A stretch of DNA of 64,000 nucleotides from Magnetococcales bacterium (GTDB lineage Bacteria; Pseudomonadota; Magnetococcia; Magnetococcales; UBA8363). The stretch covers positions 1 through 64,000 of the forward strand of contig JACSDG010000009.1 in the NCBI GenBank assembly GCA_015660855.1, written 5' to 3'. Positions 59,173 through 64,000 of this stretch are shown here, piece after piece. The notes beneath the pieces are model-generated. The model did no database searches. It was given only the letters and a program-made list of their open reading frames with translations, and was not told the origin of the DNA. Position numbers and translations under genes: made by a program. Position 1 is the stretch's first letter. Every line of letters begins with the position of its first letter.

Positions 59173-59362
59173 AACGCGGCACCCTTCGGGCAAAAACCAA
59201 AACCTTGGGGGCTTCGCCCCCAAACCCCCATAAGCATGAAGCTTTTTGTTTAAATTCAAAAACAAAACCTTGGAGGCTCCGCCTCCAAACCTCCGCCGGG
59301 GGGGATGATCCCCCCCGGACCCCCACAATAATTTTTACCAAACTTTGTTTTCCCGATACATT
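59173..59362 (+). repeat. Composite GC-hairpin repeat, copy R8 (near full length)
   Basis: It has CACCCTTCGGGCAA in place of the usual ATGCCCTGCGGGCA. The TTGGGGGCTTCGCCCCCAA hairpin follows, then CCCCATAAGCATGAAG, TTGGAGGCTCCGCCTCCAA, the G7/C7 palindrome, AATTTTTACCAAACTTTG and CCCGATACAT. The right end is about 10 nt before the stop of the leftward TetR gene. Confidence 0.88.
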
Positions 59363-59371
59363 AAAAAAACC

Positions 59372-59986
59372 TCACGCTAATCTTAGCAAAGTGGAAACAA
59401 AGCGAATAACACCATCGGTTTCCCGCGCCTCCTGAGCGGCTTTATCCAGTAGTAATGCCCCTTGAATCTGGCAGAGGATGACACCTGCGGTGTGGTGGCA
59501 ATCAAAGCTGTCGGTCAGTTCCTGTTGTTGTACCGCTTTGATTAACAGATTTTCCATATTTTGTCGAAATTCCGATAAAATTTCCAGAACCTTAATGCGA
59601 ACCTCTTGGTTTTCCACACTCATTTCCATGGCAAAATTGCCAAAAATACAGCCGCGAATATCACAAGATTCATTGTAATTGGCCGATTTACGGGCTATAG
59701 TCTTGAGAATGGCCAATAGATGTTCACGGGGTGCTGTGGCATATGTATTAGCTAATTCCGCCAATTCTGCCTGCATTTTTTCTCGATGCCAATCCAGCAC
59801 TCTAATGGCCAACTCTTCCTTACTTTTGAACTGATAAAAAAAACTGCCCTTGCTTACTCCAGTCTCGGCTATAATGCGATCCACACCGGTGGCATTATAG
59901 CCATGAATATAAAAAAGGCGCGTTGCCGTATCTAAAATTTTCTCCCTGGTTTCCAGGGCCTTGGCGGAAGGGAACGACTGGCGCAC
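59372..59986 (-). CDS. TetR-family repressor
   Basis: This 204-residue regulator has the TetR helix-turn-helix (TREKILDTATRLFYIHGYNATGVDRIIAETGVSKGSFFYQFKSKEELA) and a ligand domain with CDIRGCIFGNFAMEMS. Its Cys pair and its position suggest thiol or electrophile sensing. ACAGAC-N2-GTCTGT-type sites lie before its own gene and twice before the DsrE-like gene, so it probably represses both. Start is GTG 59986 with AAAGG 8 nt upstream. Confidence 0.9.
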   Translation of the reverse strand: MRQSFPSAKALETREKILDTATRLFYIHGYNATGVDRIIAETGVSKGSFFYQFKSKEELAIRVLDWHREKMQAELAELANTYATAPREHLLAILKTIARKSANYNESCDIRGCIFGNFAMEMSVENQEVRIKVLEILSEFRQNMENLLIKAVQQQELTDSFDCHHTAGVILCQIQGALLLDKAAQEARETDGVIRFVSTLLRLA

Positions 59987-60265
59987 ACAATTGGCCTTTA
60001 TGGTTAACAGTCAACAAATAAAACAGACTGGTTCGTTTAAACTTTGTGGCAGCCTAACAGGCTTTGATCGTGGATGCAAGGGAATTTGCAAAAAAAGATG
60101 TGGCCCATATTTGTTTTTCCGTACATCAAGATTGTTGATCATGGCAAAAAGGCTATCACAAATTCTGATGAAATGCTAAACTCCCCCATTTAGTCTGTCT
60201 GGAGCGGTTGTTTCCGTTTTGGATGGTGCCGGTAATCCTCTTGGCTATGGTCCTCTCGATGAATC
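59987..60265. other. Intergenic region with TetR self-operator
   Basis: It contains AAACAGACTGGTTCGTTT at 60021-60038, a degenerate version of the ACAGAC-N2-GTCTGT palindrome, 35 nt upstream of the TetR start. The remainder before the Rpn-type gene shows nothing recognisable. Confidence 0.5.
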
Positions 60266-61222
60266 ATGATGGAAATGGCAATGCCGGAAAACAACGAAAA
60301 ACGTCCCAACGATGAATTTGACGTGCCCTGGAAGAATATTTTGGAGGCATATTTCCGGGAATTTTTAGCGTTTTTTCTACCAGTTGCCCATGACGGTATT
60401 GACTGGGAACGGGGATTTGAGTTTCTCGACAAGGAGTTATCCCGCATCACCCGTGAGGCCAATATCGGTGATCGGCGTATGGACAAGCTGGTCAAAGTGT
60501 GGCGGCGTGACGGTATTGAATTGTGGGTTCTCATTCACATTGAGATTCAGGGAGGCCGAAAGCCGAACTTTGCCGAAGGGATGTATGTCTACCAGTACAG
60601 GGCCTTCGATCTCCATCAAGTGCCGGTAGTTGGTTTGGCGATTCTGGCTGACGAAGAGGCAGGCTGGCGACCAACAGAATTCAGTTATGACCTTTGGGGA
60701 ACGAAACAAAGTTACCAGTTTACTGCCGTCAAGTTGCTGGACTACTCTGAAGCCAATCTTGAAAAGTCTGCCAATCCTTTTGCCATCGTGACATTAGCGC
60801 ACCTGCATGCCAAAAAGACCAAGCATCGGACAGAGGATCGTTACCAAGCAAAGTGGAGTTTAATCAAAAAACTATATCAAAGTGGTTTTAGCAGCCAACA
60901 GGTGATTGATCTGTTCCGTTTCATTGACTGGGTGCTGCGCCTACCAGAAGAACTTGGTGACCGGTTGAACAAGGAACTTGTTGAATTCGAGGAGAATCAG
61001 AAAATGCCCTACATTACAAGTATGGAACGGTTTGGAATGAAGAAAGGCCATAGGAATGGCGAAGCTACGATTGTAACGCGCCAGTTGCAACACCGTTTTG
61101 GTACTGTCCCTGATTGGGTCAGTATAAAAATCGCCGAGGCTCAACCACCCGCCTTGGAAGAGTGGAGTCTCCGGATATTGGATGCCCAGTCACTGGACGA
61201 AGTTTTCTCGGACAAGGGATGA
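60266..61222 (+). CDS. Rpn/YhgA-type recombination-promoting nuclease (putative transposase)
   Basis: This 318-residue protein has the PD-(D/E)xK-like core D-KLVKVWRRDGIELWVLIHIEIQ of the Rpn/YhgA family. The C-terminal DUF4351-like region is IVTRQLQHRFGTVPDWVSIKIAEAQPPALEEWSLRILDAQSLDEVF. Such proteins promote RecA-independent recombination or act as DNA endonucleases. ATG 60266 is assumed; a later ATG (60281) is possible. It lies directly upstream of repeat R9 and dnaA. Confidence 0.85.
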   Translation: MMEMAMPENNEKRPNDEFDVPWKNILEAYFREFLAFFLPVAHDGIDWERGFEFLDKELSRITREANIGDRRMDKLVKVWRRDGIELWVLIHIEIQGGRKPNFAEGMYVYQYRAFDLHQVPVVGLAILADEEAGWRPTEFSYDLWGTKQSYQFTAVKLLDYSEANLEKSANPFAIVTLAHLHAKKTKHRTEDRYQAKWSLIKKLYQSGFSSQQVIDLFRFIDWVLRLPEELGDRLNKELVEFEENQKMPYITSMERFGMKKGHRNGEATIVTRQLQHRFGTVPDWVSIKIAEAQPPALEEWSLRILDAQSLDEVFSDKG

Positions 61223-61296
61223 CGCCAATTTCAGAGAAAAGTTTGCACTGTTTTTCTGGTAACCGGTTGAAAACCAAAACCTTGCCTTGAAAAAAA

Positions 61297-61426
61297 CATG
61301 ATGCCCTTCGAGCAAAAACCAACCTGGGTGGGCTGCCACCTCCAAACCGCAGCACGGGGGGATCCCCCCACCCCCCGAGACGCCGCGATAATTTTTGCCA
61401 AGCTTTGGTTTTTCCAATACGCATAG
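61297..61426 (+). repeat. Composite GC-hairpin repeat, copy R9 (decayed)
   Basis: It is recognised by ATGATGCCCTTCGAGCA, a GGTGGGCTGCCACCTCC block and a rearranged GGGGGGATCCCCCC. AATTTTTGCCAAGCTTTG and CCAATACGCATAG, a degraded form of the usual right end, follow. It has the same orientation as all other copies. It occupies the middle of the interval between the Rpn-type gene and dnaA. Confidence 0.75.
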
Positions 61427-61568
61427 ACCCCTGCGCTGGTGCCCGTGTTTTTCCATCGGTTGTCCGATGGGGTGGGAGTGTGGTAGGTTGGTGCCTGCCT
61501 TTCTTTAAAGGCTTCACGCTCCCAATCCCTTCGGGGGATCCGGGACTCTCGGATGGTTTGAATTTCGC

Positions 61569-62936
61569 ATGGAAGAATTTTGGACAAAAGCGGTGGCATC
61601 GGTCGGGGCACAAGTCTCTCCAGAGGTCTTCAACCTTTGGATCAAACCTTTGCGCCCCGGGAAAAAACTTTCCGATGGTCGCCTGGAAATCCTGTGCCAC
61701 AACGATTTTGCAGCCGATTATGTCCGCAGCCATTACGGAACACTCCTGGAATCGGCCATAGCCGTCGAAAGAGGAACCCACCAGTCACTCTCCTTCCGCG
61801 CCAACCCCGAAGCCAGCAACTTTTCGGAAAAACCATCCCCGAAAGAATCCAGTCCCCGACAAGATGCAGCCACCCAAACCCAAACGAATGAAGTTCCACC
61901 AGTCCAGCCCGCCGCCAACTCTGGACTCATGGAACGCTATACCTTTGAATCCTTTGTCGTGGGAGCATGCAACCAATTTGCCCATGCCGCCGCCGCCCGC
62001 GTGGCCGATGGACCACCGCTGGTCTATAATCCCCTCTACATGCACGGCGGCACCGGATTGGGAAAAACTCACCTGTTGCACGCCATCGGCCACAAAGTGC
62101 TGAAAGATCGGCCCCAAACCAAGGTACGCTATATTTCTTCGGAAAAATTCATGACACTTTTCATTGACTATACCCGTATGGGGCGTGTCAACGATTTTAA
62201 AGGTCAGTTCCGCAGCGTTGATATGCTTTTGGTTGACGATATTCACTTTTTTGCCGGTAAAAAAGGGACTCAGGAAGAATTTTTTCATACATTTAATGCG
62301 TTATATGGGGACGCCAAACAAATTATCCTCACTTCCGACAGCTTGCCTTCGGATATGCCCCTGGATGAACGGCTCCGCTCCCGCTTTGCCCAAGGGTTGG
62401 TTGTTGATCTGCATCCCCCGGACCTGGAAACGCGCGTGGCCATCCTTAAAAAAAAGGCCGCCATAGAAGGCATCGATCTTCAGGATGATGTGGCCTTTTT
62501 TTTGGCCGATGCCATACATACCAACGTCCGCGAACTGGAAGGAGCGTTGATCCGGGTTTTTGCCCTGGCCTCCATGGAAAAAGCCCCGATCACCATGGCC
62601 CTCGTCAAGGAAAGCCTGCGCAACATTCTTAAAAATCCGGAACGTCGCGTCATACCCATCGAGGAAATCCAACGTACCGTAGCCACCTTTTACAAAATTT
62701 CCCCCATGGATTTACGCTCCAACAAACGCTCCCGGGAATTCAGCCATCCCCGCCAAATTGCCATGTACCTGTGTAAAAAACTGACAAACCATTCCTACCC
62801 GGAAATCGGCGAACAATTTGGCGGTCGTGACCATACAACGGTCCTCTACGCCGTAGGCCGGGTCAATGAAAAACAATCCGAGGATTCCATTCTGGCCAAG
62901 CAACTACAATCCCTTTCAGAAATGTTGAGCCATTGA
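61569..62936 (+). CDS. dnaA: Chromosomal replication initiator protein DnaA
   Basis: This 455-residue AAA+ initiator melts oriC and loads the replicative helicase. It has domain I (residues about 1-85), a Pro/Ser-rich linker, Walker A GGTGLGKTHLL, Walker B LLVDDIHFF, sensor/box VII Arg region and the DNA-binding signature GGRDHTTVLYAV. dnaN follows 27 bp downstream, the classic dnaA-dnaN order near the origin. No clear cluster of TTATCCACA boxes is seen in the upstream gap. Confidence 0.97.
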   Translation: MEEFWTKAVASVGAQVSPEVFNLWIKPLRPGKKLSDGRLEILCHNDFAADYVRSHYGTLLESAIAVERGTHQSLSFRANPEASNFSEKPSPKESSPRQDAATQTQTNEVPPVQPAANSGLMERYTFESFVVGACNQFAHAAAARVADGPPLVYNPLYMHGGTGLGKTHLLHAIGHKVLKDRPQTKVRYISSEKFMTLFIDYTRMGRVNDFKGQFRSVDMLLVDDIHFFAGKKGTQEEFFHTFNALYGDAKQIILTSDSLPSDMPLDERLRSRFAQGLVVDLHPPDLETRVAILKKKAAIEGIDLQDDVAFFLADAIHTNVRELEGALIRVFALASMEKAPITMALVKESLRNILKNPERRVIPIEEIQRTVATFYKISPMDLRSNKRSREFSHPRQIAMYLCKKLTNHSYPEIGEQFGGRDHTTVLYAVGRVNEKQSEDSILAKQLQSLSEMLSH

Positions 62937-62963
62937 CGACATTCCACTCCAAGGTCCCTTTCC

Positions 62964-64000
62964 ATGGAATTTCATATTCAAAAAGAAGCATTCCTCAAAG
63001 CACTTTCCCGCATCCAAACCGTGGTTGAACGCCGCAACACCATGACCATGCTGGGAACCGCCCTGCTGGAGGCGCGTGACGGACGCATCACCCTGTCGGC
63101 AACCGATATGGAGGTTTCCCTGCGCACCACCTGCGGTGCGGAAATCAGCCGCGAAGGCACCATGGCCCTCAACGCCAAAACAATGTTTGAAATTGTGCGG
63201 GAACTGGCACCAACCAATGTAATTTTGCGCATGGAAACCGAATCCAGGCTGATACTCCTGGCCGGACGTGCCCGTTTTGAACTGGCGGGATTTCCTGTGG
63301 CAGAATTTCCCAAAATTCCCCAGGCGGAAGGGGAACGGTTTCAGTTTGATCACGACCTGCTGGCAGAGATGTTTGGTAAAACCCATTTTGCCATGTCTTC
63401 GGACGACAGCCGTTTTACCCTCAATGGGGTGCTGTTCCAATTATCTCCCCCCACCGAAGAATCCGACAGCCCCAAAGTTCGCATGGTGGCCACCGATACC
63501 CACCGCCTGGCCATGGTGGAAAAACCCATGCTTCGGGAAATTACCGAATTGCGTGAGGTGATCATCCCCAAAAAAGCGGTCTTTGAAATGCGCAAGGTTC
63601 TGGAAGAAGATCAGGAACCCTTGGAAGTCATCATGGGAACGGCCCACATTCAATTCATCAAGCCCGAGTTGACCCTGATATCCAAACTGGTCCAGGGACG
63701 TTTTCCCGACTATCGACGCGTCATTCCATCGCAAAATAATATCCGCTTAAACATGGACCGACAGGAGCTCGACAGCGTTGTCAAACGCATCTCGGTGTTG
63801 TCCCATGAAAAGTCCCGGGGAATCCGGATGAATGTCCATGGCACCATGATGAAAATTTCATCCAACAATCCCGAACAGGAGGCGGGCGAAGAGGAAATCA
63901 CCGTTCAATTTGATAGCCAAGACCCTTTTGCCATCGGTTTCAATGCCCGTTACCTTAGGGACATCCTGACCGCCATGGAAAGTTCGGAGGTTCGCTTTGT
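62964..64000 (+). CDS. dnaN: DNA polymerase III beta clamp (partial, cut by window end)
   Basis: The first ~345 codons of the sliding clamp are present, covering most of its three domains. Recognisable are MEFHIQKEAFLKALSRIQTVVERRNTMTML, LSATDMEVSL and MVATDTHRLAMVE. The reading frame continues past the window edge. The ATG at 62964 follows AAGG. The clamp tethers polymerase III to DNA. The gene pair with dnaA supports proximity to the replication origin. Confidence 0.96.
   Translation, partial: MEFHIQKEAFLKALSRIQTVVERRNTMTMLGTALLEARDGRITLSATDMEVSLRTTCGAEISREGTMALNAKTMFEIVRELAPTNVILRMETESRLILLAGRARFELAGFPVAEFPKIPQAEGERFQFDHDLLAEMFGKTHFAMSSDDSRFTLNGVLFQLSPPTEESDSPKVRMVATDTHRLAMVEKPMLREITELREVIIPKKAVFEMRKVLEEDQEPLEVIMGTAHIQFIKPELTLISKLVQGRFPDYRRVIPSQNNIRLNMDRQELDSVVKRISVLSHEKSRGIRMNVHGTMMKISSNNPEQEAGEEEITVQFDSQDPFAIGFNARYLRDILTAMESSEVRF

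Noticed and set aside
61223..61568. Replication origin directly upstream of dnaA
   Set aside because: No clear cluster of TTATCCACA-like boxes or AT-rich unwinding element was seen by eye; much of the gap is repeat R9. A DnaA-box scan and GC-skew plot would be decisive.

Overview
The window is a 64-kb chromosomal segment from a proteobacterium, and it ends in the dnaA-dnaN region. A cytochrome bc1 operon (petABC), a MucR/Ros regulator, a PPDK-like protein, COQ10/RatA-like proteins and strikingly uniform GC-hairpin intergenic repeats fit an Alphaproteobacteria-like or Magnetococcia-like (Magnetococcales) genome. That placement is an inference from gene content, because no marker such as 16S rRNA is present.

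Layout: 0.1-3.6 kb holds small housekeeping enzymes (JAMM peptidase, WGR protein, MBL hydrolase, lipase-like hydrolase). 3.9-6.5 kb holds a soluble Rossmann/chemoreceptor fusion and a small Mu-type phage regulatory module (Mor-like activator and S24 repressor). 6.6-12.6 kb carries serA, thiD, a DJ-1 protein, prfA and hemA. 13.0-15.2 kb is an accessory island with a long RelA/SpoT-TPR protein and a candidate small RNA. 15.3-18.6 kb is an HPP membrane protein and petABC. 18.7-28.2 kb has trmL, a DsbA-like oxidoreductase, two tandem SRPBCC proteins, a 1414-residue PPDK-like protein, a PPC-domain protein and a divergent GAPDH. 28.2-32.7 kb has MucR, a chemoreceptor with a broken hemerythrin tail, and a YggS/PLPBP protein. 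32.9-38.3 kb is a rightward run (BI-1, L,D-transpeptidase, AI-2E transporter, RsmB-like methylase, purH), followed by a higBA toxin-antitoxin pair, a secreted phosphatase and galE. 41.1-54.6 kb is one giant surface-protein gene of 4519 codons, preceded by a triple-SPOR lipoprotein and a PPP-type phosphatase. 57.7-60.0 kb holds a TusA/DsrE-like sulfur-relay pair with its TetR regulator. 60.3-61.2 kb is an Rpn-type nuclease/transposase, and dnaA and the start of dnaN close the window.

The most unusual theme is a composite, multi-hairpin intergenic repeat of up to about 190 bp, present in nine full or partial copies, all in the same orientation. Its right end usually lies at the 3' end of a leftward gene, and in three cases it runs into the coding sequence. 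It replaces the C-terminal membrane anchor of cytochrome c1, the last iron-ligand helix of a hemerythrin domain, and the tail of SerA. Other points of interest are the 4-kb internal duplication in the giant adhesin-like gene, the RelA/SpoT-TPR protein as a candidate toxic alarmone synthetase, the Rossmann-chemoreceptor fusion, matching palindromes at the TetR/DsrE promoters, and GAAC-N5-GTTC dyads at the phage-type regulator module.
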